Assembly: GCA_903907995.1 (NCBI GenBank)
Contig: CAIVQH010000041.1
Location: 369,312 to 433,311, forward strand
Source: an uncultured Verrucomicrobiota bacterium
GTDB taxonomy: Bacteria > Verrucomicrobiota > Verrucomicrobiia > Limisphaerales > UBA9464
Direction: 5' to 3'
Length of the DNA: 64,000 bases
A program made the translations under genes and the position numbers. The notes beneath the pieces are model-generated. The model saw only the letters and a list, made by a program, of their open reading frames with translations. It did no database searches and was not told the DNA's origin. This document shows positions 1 through 8,352 of the stretch, in pieces. Each line of letters begins with the position of its first letter. The first letter of the stretch is position 1.

Positions 1-394
1 TGGCCTCGCCCGGCAGCGGGGCCAGCTCCGGGATCAGATCCCAGCCGGCCTCCCCGCGAATAAGGATGCGCCCACACGGCCCGCTGTCACCGATTCCCGC
101 CCCGATGCGCTGGCTGCGCCAACGCTTGTTTTCCGGCAGGTCCGCCAAGTCCGGCCGGTGGCCCTCGCGCGTGTGCATGATGTGAAAGCCCTTCGCCCGC
201 GCCGCCGCCAGCACGCGCTGGATCGGTCCGATCGGCGCAAGGGTGAGCGAGAGGTCATACCCCATCTTGTCCACGTAGCCGCCGGGCCCGCAGAAGTCCG
301 TCTGCATGTCGATCACGAGCACGACGGTGTTGTCCGGACGCAGTTCGCCGTTGTAGGGCCAGGGATAGGGATCGGCTTCGACGTAGTGTTTCAT
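1..394 (-). CDS. biuH: Biuret hydrolase-like isochorismatase-fold amidohydrolase (partial, runs off left edge)
   Basis: Only the first 131 residues are visible; the ATG is at 394 and the gene continues past position 1. The fold is the isochorismatase-like cysteine hydrolase family; biuret hydrolases of this family convert biuret to allophanate and ammonia in the cytoplasm. Seen here: DPYPWPYNG at residues 8-16, the catalytic-type Asp29 in [22 protein letters not shown] at 74-87 and [13 protein letters not shown] at 107-119. This stretch closely resembles the Rhizobium leguminosarum biuret hydrolase as I remember it. The expected catalytic Lys and Cys lie beyond the edge, so the triad is unverified. 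It is the last visible gene of an operon with an outer-membrane barrel, a paralogous hydrolase and a permease, near urease and urea-transport genes. Alternative: another ureide or ureidoacrylate (RutB-like) hydrolase. Confidence 0.75.
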   Translation of the reverse strand, partial: MKHYVEADPYPWPYNGELRPDNTVVLVIDMQTDFCGPGGYVDKMGYDLSLTLAPIGPIQRVLAAARAKGFHIMHTREGHRPDLADLPENKRWRSQRIGAGIGDSGPCGRILIRGEAGWDLIPELAPLPGEA

Positions 395-487
395 CGGAAG
401 GGGAAAAGGTTGGTTTCACTCAGGGTAAAGCGGCCGCGGCATTGCTGCCGCGACCGCCATCTACACAACACACACTGCAAACTCTGT

Positions 488-2074
488 TCAGGCGGTGACC
501 GAGTGCGGCTGAGCCTCGCCCGACGGCTCGGGGTGCTCGGCCAGTTTCGGCGCCACCGCCACAAACTTCGCACAACCCGCCAGGACTGCGGCCACTCCGA
601 GATAGCCCGCCGCCACCGGCAGGCTCTGACCGATGCCGATCTGCTCGCCGTGCATCAGGCCGAAGAAGGTCAGCACCGCCCCGGCCGCCGCGAACCCGGC
701 CGCCTTCAGGAAATTCCGGTCGATGATGAAGGTCGCAATGGCCCCCAGCATCAGGCCGCCGAGGATGGAGCCACCGCCGAGAATCTGCAGGCCGTGGAAG
801 AGCACGCCCTGGTTCTTCATCCCGCCGACCAGTTCCTCCGACACCTCGAAGATACCCGCCGCCGCGAGCGCGCCCTTGATGATGGTCAGGCCCCAGTTGG
901 CGATGTGCGGCGCGAGCGAGAGGATGATCGCGGGTGCATGGCTCCGCGGCGTTTCCTGGAAGGCCTGCGAGCCGATCAGCATCGCGATATAGAGGAGGAT
1001 CGGCAGGATGGCGACGCTCGGAATCAGCGCCAGCATGACCGAAATCGTGCCAAACCAGCATAGCAGGATCACCAGGACGCCCGTGCCGGCGGAGTACCCG
1101 ATGCGCCCGCCCATGGCCTTCCAGCCGGGGTGGCCGATGTACACGGCGTTGATGAAGGGGTTGCCCATCAGGCAGCCGATCAGGCTGACCACGCCGTCGG
1201 CGGTGAGGACGCGGGTCGTCGGGAAGCTGTCGCCGGCCACCGCCGCGCTCTCGACGTTGTCGATGGCCTCGACGAGGTCGTAGATGCCGAACGGAATGGC
1301 GGTGACCAGGATCACGCCCAGAAACTCAAAGCCGGAGAACACATGGCCGAACGCCGGCAGCGGCACATGGAAGCCGAAGCTGGTCACGGAGTCCGTCAGC
1401 CCCTTCAGGCTCATGCCGCCATAGTTGAGGCCGAACGCGTTGGATCCCCACGCAATGAGCGTTCCGACGGCGATCGCGATGAGACCGGCCGGGATGCCAC
1501 GGAAGTAACGGACACCACCGAACCAGCTCAGCAGGATGATCGCGAAACAGGTCAGGCCGATGACCGGCGTCATGAACATCTGCAACGCCGGGCTCATGGC
1601 GATGAATGTCACTGAGACGCCGGCCAGCGTGCCGAGCAGTGCCGCGCGCGGCGTGATCTTGCGGATGATCGGCGCGATGAAACCGCCGATCATCAGCACA
1701 AAGCTCTGGATGAACACCCAGGTGAGCCCCGCCTCCCAGCCCTTCACCGGGTCGCCCGTCTTGATCTTGATGGGCAGCATGATCACGAAGACGACCACAA
1801 ACATATGCGGCACGCTGATGCCCGAGGGCAGCGCGCACACGTCGGTCCGGCCCGTCTTCTTCGCGAGCTGATAGGCCAGCCACGCGTAGTAGAGCGTGGA
1901 AAGCAGCATCATCAGGCCGGTGGCCGGCAGGATGCGGCCGAAGACGAGGTCATCCGGCAGCTTGAGCACAAAGCGCAGGAGCGCCGTGAGTGTGAGCAGG
2001 TTGACGAGGATGTTGGTGCCAAAGCCGAAGAAGGCATTCCAGTCTCCGGGCACCCAGATTTTGGGTTTCATCAT
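488..2074 (-). CDS. NCS2-type (xanthine/uracil permease family) inner-membrane transporter
   Basis: A 528-residue polytopic membrane protein with about twelve hydrophobic segments. The opening WVPGDWNAFFGFGTNILVN and the FGIYDLVEAIDNVESA region (about residues 260-275) are typical of the solute:cation symporters related to xanthine/uracil permeases. Family members take up nucleobases or related small nitrogen compounds with protons or sodium. The gene sits between two isochorismatase-type hydrolases (gaps of 58 and 93 bp, same strand), so the substrate is more likely a small ureide such as biuret, triuret or a pyrimidine/purine breakdown product than a nucleobase; that is inference. Two start codons are adjacent (MM); the second is equally possible. 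Confidence 0.85.
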   Translation of the reverse strand: MMKPKIWVPGDWNAFFGFGTNILVNLLTLTALLRFVLKLPDDLVFGRILPATGLMMLLSTLYYAWLAYQLAKKTGRTDVCALPSGISVPHMFVVVFVIMLPIKIKTGDPVKGWEAGLTWVFIQSFVLMIGGFIAPIIRKITPRAALLGTLAGVSVTFIAMSPALQMFMTPVIGLTCFAIILLSWFGGVRYFRGIPAGLIAIAVGTLIAWGSNAFGLNYGGMSLKGLTDSVTSFGFHVPLPAFGHVFSGFEFLGVILVTAIPFGIYDLVEAIDNVESAAVAGDSFPTTRVLTADGVVSLIGCLMGNPFINAVYIGHPGWKAMGGRIGYSAGTGVLVILLCWFGTISVMLALIPSVAILPILLYIAMLIGSQAFQETPRSHAPAIILSLAPHIANWGLTIIKGALAAAGIFEVSEELVGGMKNQGVLFHGLQILGGGSILGGLMLGAIATFIIDRNFLKAAGFAAAGAVLTFFGLMHGEQIGIGQSLPVAAGYLGVAAVLAGCAKFVAVAPKLAEHPEPSGEAQPHSVTA

Positions 2075-2132
2075 ATCGCTTGCAGTGGGTTGGATTGGTG
2101 GTTGGGAAGCAGCAGAACGGGGCGGAAATGGC

Positions 2133-2792
2133 TCAGGAAAGCGCGGCGAGAATCTTCTCCGAGTCGGACACCCAGCCGAAGATGCCGCCCTGCGCCTTGA
2201 TCATCTTCAGGCCCATTTCCTGGAACTCGGGAAAATAGGAGCCCACACAATCCGCCGGCACGAGGCAATCGTAGCCCCGGTCATTGGCCTCGCGGACGGT
2301 GGTGTTCACGCAGACTTCGGTAGTCACGCCCGTGACCACGAGCTGGGTGATGCCCCGGTTTTGCAGGATGGCGTGGAGGTCGGTCGCAAAGAACGCCCCC
2401 TTCCCCGGCTTGTCGATCACCGGCTCCGTCGGTAGCGGATACAGCTCGGCGATGATGTCGTGGCCGGCCTCGCCCCGCACCAGGATACGGCCCATCGGGC
2501 CGGCGTCGCCGATACAGGTCGCGCTGCGGCCGCGAATTTTCTTGGCCGGCGGCAGGTCGGTGAGATCGGGCCGATGCCCTTCGCGGGTATGCAGCACCTG
2601 CAACCCCGCCGCACGCCACGCCGCCAGAAGCCGTTGGTTGGGCGCGATCGTACGGCGGAGTTGTGACACGTCATTGCCCAGCATTTCGCCGAAGCCGCCC
2701 GGTTCGAGAAAGTCACGCTGCATATCAATGATGAGCAGCGCGCACTTGGTGGGTTCGAACTCGAAGGCGTAAGGCTCGGCGTCGATCGTCAT
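2133..2792 (-). CDS. Isochorismatase-fold cysteine hydrolase, possible triuret or biuret hydrolase
   Basis: A 219-residue cytoplasmic hydrolase, the normal length for the family. The complete catalytic triad of the isochorismatase-like hydrolases is visible: Asp23 in IIDMQRDF, Lys128 in VIDKPGKGAF and Cys161 in TTEVCVNTT. It is a paralogue of the hydrolase at the left edge and shares [10 protein letters not shown] and GRILVRGEAG with it, but lacks the DPYPWPYNG segment, so the two probably have different substrates. From family knowledge, biuret and triuret hydrolases are close relatives that act in sequence (triuret to biuret to allophanate), and two such genes next to each other fit that pathway. 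It lies between an outer-membrane barrel and the NCS2-type permease. Another carbamoyl or ureide substrate cannot be excluded. Confidence 0.8.
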   Translation of the reverse strand: MTIDAEPYAFEFEPTKCALLIIDMQRDFLEPGGFGEMLGNDVSQLRRTIAPNQRLLAAWRAAGLQVLHTREGHRPDLTDLPPAKKIRGRSATCIGDAGPMGRILVRGEAGHDIIAELYPLPTEPVIDKPGKGAFFATDLHAILQNRGITQLVVTGVTTEVCVNTTVREANDRGYDCLVPADCVGSYFPEFQEMGLKMIKAQGGIFGWVSDSEKILAALS

Positions 2793-2883
2793 GGATGAGG
2801 CTGGGTCAGGTTGAAGTGCCGCTAGTGAACGCTAGGCATCCGCCGAACGGACTGTCGGGTGCGGCAAGGCAGGCGCATATGGC

Positions 2884-3879
2884 TCAGAAGAAGGCGGAGA
2901 AACCGAGATAGACCTGGACGGTGTCACGCGTCGGCTTTCCGGGCGCATTGAAGGCATTCAGGTTATAGAGATTGTCGTCCACGAAGTTGATGTACTTCAC
3001 GCCCGCGTGAACGCTCCAGTGCCCATACCCGGCGGGCATGAAGTTCATCGGGAGCGTGGCTTTCACGCCCAGTTCGTAGAGTCCCACGGTGGAGCTGCTG
3101 TGGTAGAAATCCCCGTAAAACCGTTCATCTGGCAGCAGCACGCGCAGCGGCGCCTCCAGCTTCAGGCCGCCGGCATCTTTGAAGGTGTAGCCCGGAGCCA
3201 CGCCGACATCGAAGTAGGAGCTGGAGCCGGGCGCGGGATGCTTGGCGTTGGGGTTGACCGGCGGCAGGCCGATCACGCCGCCGGGAAGCGCGGCATCCGT
3301 CGCCTTGCCCTCAAGCTCCTGCCAGTAGATGACGTAAGGGTGCAGCGCGAAGGCCCCGAGGTATTCGCTGTCATCGAAGCTGAGCTTCGACTCCAGGTGA
3401 TGCGACGTGCCGATGTCGAGGATCTGCTCGGCGAAGGCGGTGTAGGTCAGGTCGAGCTTGAAATGCTTGCCGAGGCCGAAGGAGAAGCCGGCGATCGGAT
3501 CGATTTCCGTCCACGGCGTCTTCGGCTGGCTGCCGTACGGGCCATGCACCGAGACCTGGCTTGTACCGAGGTCGTTCCAAACACCGCCAACGAGCGTGAC
3601 GTCGTTGATGAATGAATCGCCCTTGTAGAGATTGACGAACGTGAGGAAGAGCGGCTCGATCGTGAGGCCCTTGTCCCGCACGAGCATGCCGCGCGGAGTC
3701 ACATACTCGTTGGCGAGTTCTACCGCGAACAGGGCGTGGACCCGGGAGGGGGCATCGTCGGCCTGCAATTGGGAAACCCCGGAAGCGGCGATGGCCGTTA
3801 GGACCGCTGCGACCAGCAGGCGGGAGCCAAGGCGAAGAGGTTCGGTAGGGCGTTGGGAACTGGTATTGGTTGCCGTCAT
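2884..3879 (-). CDS. Outer-membrane beta-barrel protein, first gene of the ureide operon
   Basis: A 331-residue protein with an N-terminal signal-like hydrophobic stretch (about residues 18-38) ending near the LQAD cleavage area, followed by alternating-residue strands rich in Tyr/Phe/Gly and a terminal Phe-Phe, the usual C-terminal signature of outer-membrane barrels. No specific family was recognised. It is the promoter-proximal gene of an operon with two small-amide hydrolases and an NCS2 permease (91 bp to the next gene). A sigma54-type element lies 57-71 bp upstream of its ATG. A role as an outer-membrane channel for the compound used by the downstream enzymes is likely but inferred only from position. 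Confidence 0.7.
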   Translation of the reverse strand: MTATNTSSQRPTEPLRLGSRLLVAAVLTAIAASGVSQLQADDAPSRVHALFAVELANEYVTPRGMLVRDKGLTIEPLFLTFVNLYKGDSFINDVTLVGGVWNDLGTSQVSVHGPYGSQPKTPWTEIDPIAGFSFGLGKHFKLDLTYTAFAEQILDIGTSHHLESKLSFDDSEYLGAFALHPYVIYWQELEGKATDAALPGGVIGLPPVNPNAKHPAPGSSSYFDVGVAPGYTFKDAGGLKLEAPLRVLLPDERFYGDFYHSSSTVGLYELGVKATLPMNFMPAGYGHWSVHAGVKYINFVDDNLYNLNAFNAPGKPTRDTVQVYLGFSAFF

Positions 3880-3935
3880 GGTGGCGTAATTTCTTTGGGT
3901 TGCGCCAGAGTTGGGTTGCTGGCGACTCCCCTTAA

Positions 3936-3950
3936 GCCGGCCCCGTGCCA
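3936..3950 (-). promoter_or_regulatory. Candidate sigma54 -24/-12 promoter of the hydrolase/permease operon
   Basis: Read on the minus strand the bases are TGGCAC, five bases, then CGGC. The -24 hexamer matches the sigma54 consensus TGGCAC fully, and the invariant GC at -12 is correctly spaced from the GG at -24 (consensus TGGCAC-N5-TTGC). It would start transcription near 3924, about 45 bases before the barrel-protein ATG at 3879. The sigma54-dependent response regulator is encoded immediately upstream (4107-5630). Confidence 0.6.
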
Positions 3951-4025
3951 GATTATTGCAGGTGCGAAATCACCAATGTTTACTATCCTCCGTGAAAACC
4001 GGCCCGGACTCCGACGTGCTTTGGG

Positions 4026-4061
4026 CTGTTTCAGTTGTCGCCTGTGAAACACTTGAAACAG
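4026..4061. promoter_or_regulatory. TGAAACA inverted and direct repeats, candidate activator binding site
   Basis: CTGTTTCA at 4026-4033 is the perfect inverted copy of TGAAACAG at 4054-4061, and a further TGAAACA sits at 4045-4051, nine bases from the last copy. The cluster lies 76-125 bases upstream of the candidate sigma54 element, where enhancer-binding proteins usually bind, and just past the stop of the regulator gene. No binding evidence; a weak terminator structure is an alternative. Confidence 0.4.
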
Positions 4062-4106
4062 ATTCTCACCCCTGCCGTGTTTTCGCTCCGCGCTCGCAGG
4101 GTTTGT

Positions 4107-5630
4107 TCACAAAGCTGGCGGCACCTCTTCCTGGGCCAACTTCCGATAGATGCGCGTGCGGTGGACCCCGAGCAACCGCGCCGCGTCGGCGATATTTCCG
4201 CCTGTCTCCTGCAGGGCGCGCTGGATCAGCAGGTCCTCCGCCTCGGCCAGGTTCAGGGGCAGCGCTGCGACCGTGGCCTTGCGGTCCGTCCGCACGCCTT
4301 TGGCCGGCGGCAGGACGGCACCCGTCGGCAGGCCGAGGTGTTCGGGCCGGATGACATCGCCACCACTTTCGATCAGGCCCCGCTCGATGACATTCTTCAG
4401 CTCCCGGACATTGCCGGGATAATCGTGACACTGCAGCGCCTCCAGGGCCTCGCTGCTGAAGGGCGGCGCCTTCAGTCCCATTTCGGCGGCGAACAGGCGC
4501 AGAAAATGGGTGGCCAGCAACGGCACGTCCTCGCGGCGTTCCCGCAGCGGTGGCGTGGCCACCACGTAACGCGCCAGTCGGAAAAAAAGATCCTGCCGGA
4601 AAGTCCCCGCCGCGATGCGCGCGTCGAGATCCGCATTCGTCGCCGCGAGGATGCGGACATCGACCTTGCGCGGTTGCGAAGCGCCGACGGGTGTCACGCA
4701 ACCATCCTCCAGCACGCGCAGCAGCTTCACCTGAAGCGAGGCCGCCATGTCGCCAATCTCGTCAAGAAACAGCGTCCCGCCGTGCGCCAGCTCAAAGTAG
4801 CCCTTGCGGTCGTTGGTGGCGCCGGTGAACGCGCCTTTGACGTGGCCGAACAGCATCGATTCCGCCAGCTCGGCCGGAATCGCCACACAGTTCACCGGCA
4901 CGAACGGCCCCTTGGCCCGCACACTGTCGAAGTGGATCGCGCGCGCCACCAGCTCCTTGCCCGTGCCGCTCTCGCCGAGGATGAGCACGCTGGTGTGGGC
5001 GAACTGGTGCAGCCGGCGGATGTCGTCGGTGATCTTGCGGATGAGCCGGCTGCCGCCGACCAGACCCGCGAGATTCCAGCGCTCCGCTTCCAGTCCGGAA
5101 ATGACCGCCAGCTTTTCGTCCGCGTGCTGGAGCGCCGTTTCCGCCTGCCGCCGACGCTCGATTTCTGCCGTGAGTTCTGCCGTCCGGCTTTCCAGCGCCC
5201 GGTTCTTCTCCCGCAGCTCACGGGTCAGCCGGCTCAGGCGCAGGTGGGTCGCCACCCGGCTGAGCACTTCGTCGGCCTGGAAGGGCTTCACCACGTAATC
5301 CACACCGCCCGCACGGAAGGCCTCGACCATGCTCGTCAGCTCGCCGCGCGCGGTGATGAAGATCACGGGAATGTCCCGCGTGGCCTCGTCCTGCTTCAGA
5401 CGCCGGCAGGTTTCCAGGCCGTCGAGTTCCGGCATGAGGATGTCGAGCAGGATCAGCCCGGGCCGGGCCCGGGCGGCGACCTTCAAGGCCACCTGCCCGC
5501 CCGGCGCGGCCAGTATCTCGTAGCCCTCCGGCTCCAGGGCGGCGGTGAGCACGGCCAGGTTTTCCGGAACGTCGTCCACCAGCAGGATCTTTTCACGCGA
5601 CACCACGGTCGCAACGGCGGGTGAAATCAT
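4107..5630 (-). CDS. NtrC-family sigma54-dependent response regulator
   Basis: A 507-residue protein. Order of domains: receiver (about 13-130, phosphoacceptor Asp63 in LLDILMPELDG, KPF near 117), a predicted coiled coil rich in Glu/Arg (about 135-190), AAA+ sigma54-interaction domain with Walker A GESGTGKE, the GAFTGA loop (preceded by LFGHVK) and NVRELKN, then a C-terminal Fis-type helix-turn-helix (NIADAARLLGVHRTRIYRKL). It activates sigma54 holoenzyme from upstream sites when phosphorylated. The start used (ATG at 5630) overlaps the stop of the sensor kinase by the 4-bp ATGA junction; the open frame continues upstream but that part is inside the kinase gene. Position and the two sigma54-like promoters nearby suggest it controls the ureide and urea operons. 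Confidence 0.93.
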   Translation of the reverse strand: MISPAVATVVSREKILLVDDVPENLAVLTAALEPEGYEILAAPGGQVALKVAARARPGLILLDILMPELDGLETCRRLKQDEATRDIPVIFITARGELTSMVEAFRAGGVDYVVKPFQADEVLSRVATHLRLSRLTRELREKNRALESRTAELTAEIERRRQAETALQHADEKLAVISGLEAERWNLAGLVGGSRLIRKITDDIRRLHQFAHTSVLILGESGTGKELVARAIHFDSVRAKGPFVPVNCVAIPAELAESMLFGHVKGAFTGATNDRKGYFELAHGGTLFLDEIGDMAASLQVKLLRVLEDGCVTPVGASQPRKVDVRILAATNADLDARIAAGTFRQDLFFRLARYVVATPPLRERREDVPLLATHFLRLFAAEMGLKAPPFSSEALEALQCHDYPGNVRELKNVIERGLIESGGDVIRPEHLGLPTGAVLPPAKGVRTDRKATVAALPLNLAEAEDLLIQRALQETGGNIADAARLLGVHRTRIYRKLAQEEVPPAL

Positions 5631-8140
5631 AGCAGCGAGGCCACTCCGGTCGCGTCCGGCTGGGTGACGCGCGCGAGCAGGCGCAGGATTCCGTCCATGT
5701 CGTAGCTGCGCATGCGGTGGCGGATGTGTTCGGCGAGCATTTCCGCCTCCGGCCCGAGCTGCCGCAGCTCCTGCAGGCAGGCCTTGAGCGCCGTGGTGCT
5801 GTGCAGCTCCGCCGCCACGTTCAGGCGGGCGCACAGCTCGTCCGGCATGACCACCCGCAAAGTCTCCGGCGGGGTCAGCAGTGGTGTGGAAGCAGCGGGC
5901 GCGGCATATGTAAACTCCGTCCCGAGGTGTGCCTGCAGGCACTCGTAGATCCGCTCACTTCGAAACGGCTTCGCCAGAAAATCGATGCAGCCGGCGGCCA
6001 AGGCCTCATCCCTGTGCCGCGCCAGCGCCGAAGCGGTATGCGCGACAATCTTCGGCGGATCTTGAGGCGCTTCGGCCAAAAGTTTCCGGGCCGTGTCGGC
6101 CCCGCTCAGTCCCGGCAGCAGCAGGTCGAGAAAGATGATGTCGGGGGACTCTTCACGCACAGCGTTGCACGTCTCCTCACCATCCACCGCGTATCGGACT
6201 TCGCAGCCAATGGCGGCAAGCAGTCCGCCCAGCACTTCGCGATTTTCGCGGCGATCATCCACCACCAACGCCCGCACCCGGCAGCCCGGTGCCAGTCGCG
6301 CGACCTGCACTGTCGTCTCCTCGGCCACCGTCGCCGCCGGCGCCAACGGAATGGAGAAATGGAAGCGCGAACCGACGCCGCGCGAGGATTGCAGTTCCAG
6401 CTTCCCGCCGAGCAATTCAACCTGCCGCTGGGCAATGGCGAGACCAAGACCGGTTCCCCCGTGATCGCGTGCACCAATGCCTTGGTGGAAGGGCTTGAAG
6501 ATGTCGGTCAGTTCCCCCTCGGGAATCCCCTGCCCGCTGTCGATCACTTCGAACACCCATTGCCCGTCGTGACGCGCCTGAAACCGCAGGCATACCTCGC
6601 CCATGCGGGTGAACTTCACCGCGTTGCCCAGCAGGTTGATGAGCACCTGCCGCAGCTTGCCCTCGTCACCCCGCACCGGGATGCGCTCCGTCCCCTCCGG
6701 CAGCACCCGGAAGCCGATGCGCTTCTGCGCGCAGAGCGGCTGAAAGGTTGCGGCCAGCCCCCGGCCCAGGGCAGCCAGGTCGAAATTGACGGGATTCAGT
6801 TCCATTCGCCCCGCCTCGATTTTGGAGAGGTCGAGGATTTCATTGAGCAGCCCCAGCAGATGATGGCCGCTGGCACTGATGCCCCGGATGGAATCGTGCT
6901 GCTCCGGCGGGAGCCGTTCGTCACGCCGCATCAGTTGGGCATAGCCGAGAATGGCATTGAGGGGCGTGCGGATCTCATGGCTCATGCTGGCGAGGAAGTC
7001 GGATTTGGCTGCATTGGCCGCCGCCGCTGCCGCCTCGGCCTGCTGGCGCACCCGGACTTCTTCCTGCAACGCCGCGTTGGCCACCGCGACCTCGCGCGTC
7101 CGTCGCCAGCTCCCCAACAGGTACGCCGTGGTCAATAGCGTGAACGCCAGCCCGCCGAACAGCGCCAGCTGTGATTGCAGGTGCGACTGCGTGGCGTTGA
7201 ACTCAGCCGTCGGCGCAAAAATCACCGCCCAGCGCCGGCCGGCAAACTCCAGAGCGGTTTGGGCGTTTTGCGCACCCGTGGTCGCGCTGAATTTCGTACC
7301 GGTCGTGCTGTTGAAAATCAGCTCCCCGGCTGGTGACTCATCAAACAGCTGCGCCTCGATGCCCTTGGCCCGGAGCTCCCGGAACGCGTTCCCCACCAGA
7401 TCGGCCACGCGAAACACGGCCACGGCGAATCCGGCCAGCCGTTCACGCCGGGAAGCGACGTCCGTGGGCGTCGGCCCGCGATAGACCGGCAGCAGGACCA
7501 GCAGCCCGGCCTGGTTTCCTGGTTCCTGCGCCAGACGAAGCGGCGCGGTGGCCGCCGGCAGACCTGTATCGCGCGCCTGTTCCACCGAGATCCGGCGGCG
7601 CGGGTCGGAATCCAGGTCGTAGCCGAGCGCCAGCGCATTCCGTTCCAGCGGCTCGATGTAATACACGGGAACGTACTCGGCTCGCGCGCCGGCCGGGACG
7701 ATATGGCCGCCGGAATCCCGTTCCCGGAACTGGAACCCGGCCGAGCCCTCGGCGGCCGCGGTGGCCTCGACTTCCGCCCGGCGCGCCAAGGTCACCAGCG
7801 GATTCCAGGAGAGCGCCTGCAATTCGGGCTGCCGCGCCAGCGCCTGCCGGACAAATTTTCCAAACTGGTCCCGCCGGATCTCCCCTTCCGCCGCTTGGAG
7901 CGAAGCGATGGAGTGCAGCACCTCGAGTGAGCGCAGCATGCTCACCTGGAGCCGCTCCACCTGCTCGCGGGTTACCTCAGTGGCGCGCTGCGCCAGTTCG
8001 CGCCGCTCCCAGCCGCGCATCGTGAGACACAGCAACAGGGACAGCATCGTACCCGTCCCCAGCACGCAGAGAATCCATGGCAGGGGCAGACGCGACGACG
8101 AAATGGCGGCAGTCTTGGTCAACCATTTCACGGCGAGCAT
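5627..8140 (-). CDS. Hybrid sensor histidine kinase with CHASE-like periplasmic domain
   Basis: An 837-residue membrane kinase. A transmembrane segment near residues 20-41 and another near 325-343 enclose a periplasmic region of about 280 residues that resembles a CHASE domain (YVPVYYIEP... ALGYDLDSDPRRR). Then a coiled linker, HisKA with phosphoacceptor His388 in SMSHEIRTPLN, HATPase with GNAVKF, DSGQGIP and GGTGLGLAI boxes, and a receiver domain with Asp672 in FLDLLLPG and KPF. A short C-terminal tail of about 120 residues may be an Hpt-like or docking helical region, but no clear phosphotransfer His was identified. It is co-transcribed with the sigma54 regulator, its likely partner. CHASE domains bind small organic ligands, so the kinase may sense a ureide or another nitrogen signal outside the membrane (inference). 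Confidence 0.92.
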   Translation of the reverse strand: MLAVKWLTKTAAISSSRLPLPWILCVLGTGTMLSLLLCLTMRGWERRELAQRATEVTREQVERLQVSMLRSLEVLHSIASLQAAEGEIRRDQFGKFVRQALARQPELQALSWNPLVTLARRAEVEATAAAEGSAGFQFRERDSGGHIVPAGARAEYVPVYYIEPLERNALALGYDLDSDPRRRISVEQARDTGLPAATAPLRLAQEPGNQAGLLVLLPVYRGPTPTDVASRRERLAGFAVAVFRVADLVGNAFRELRAKGIEAQLFDESPAGELIFNSTTGTKFSATTGAQNAQTALEFAGRRWAVIFAPTAEFNATQSHLQSQLALFGGLAFTLLTTAYLLGSWRRTREVAVANAALQEEVRVRQQAEAAAAAANAAKSDFLASMSHEIRTPLNAILGYAQLMRRDERLPPEQHDSIRGISASGHHLLGLLNEILDLSKIEAGRMELNPVNFDLAALGRGLAATFQPLCAQKRIGFRVLPEGTERIPVRGDEGKLRQVLINLLGNAVKFTRMGEVCLRFQARHDGQWVFEVIDSGQGIPEGELTDIFKPFHQGIGARDHGGTGLGLAIAQRQVELLGGKLELQSSRGVGSRFHFSIPLAPAATVAEETTVQVARLAPGCRVRALVVDDRRENREVLGGLLAAIGCEVRYAVDGEETCNAVREESPDIIFLDLLLPGLSGADTARKLLAEAPQDPPKIVAHTASALARHRDEALAAGCIDFLAKPFRSERIYECLQAHLGTEFTYAAPAASTPLLTPPETLRVVMPDELCARLNVAAELHSTTALKACLQELRQLGPEAEMLAEHIRHRMRSYDMDGILRLLARVTQPDATGVASLL

Positions 8141-8265
8141 GATGTTTGCCGCCGAACCATTTACGGCTCATCCGGTGACGAACTGGCGCAAACAGGTGTC
8201 CCCACAAAACCGGCGTTGGTGAATTGTGACCAAGCTGCACAAACGCTGGCATTGGCGGTCATCTC

Positions 8266-8334
8266 GTAGCAGCCGAGGTGACGAGGCTCCATCTAAGGAA
8301 CAAGAAGTTTGAGCCTCCTCACCTCGGCTGCTAC
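8266..8334. repeat. 24-bp near-perfect hairpin repeat between ureF and the sensor kinase
   Basis: The arms are 8266-8289 (begins GTAGCAGCCGAGG) and 8311-8334 (ends CCTCGGCTGCTAC); they are reverse complements with one mismatch in 24, around a 21-base loop. It lies between the ureF stop (8353) and the kinase start (8140), both on the minus strand, and has no U-tract, so it is more like a dispersed REP-type palindrome than a classical terminator, although it could stop or protect the urease transcript. The remaining bases 8141-8265 probably hold the kinase promoter; none was clearly recognised. Confidence 0.8.
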
Positions 8335-8352
8335 ACCCGCACCAAAAGCGCC

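Noticed and set aside
158..1063. Long plus-strand open frame over biuH and the permease gene
   Set aside because: It is antisense to two clear genes, has a low-complexity Arg/His-rich translation and no family features; a product of GC-rich codon third positions.
4035..5624. 529-residue plus-strand frame over the response regulator
   Set aside because: Exact shadow of the regulator gene; its translation has no domain character.
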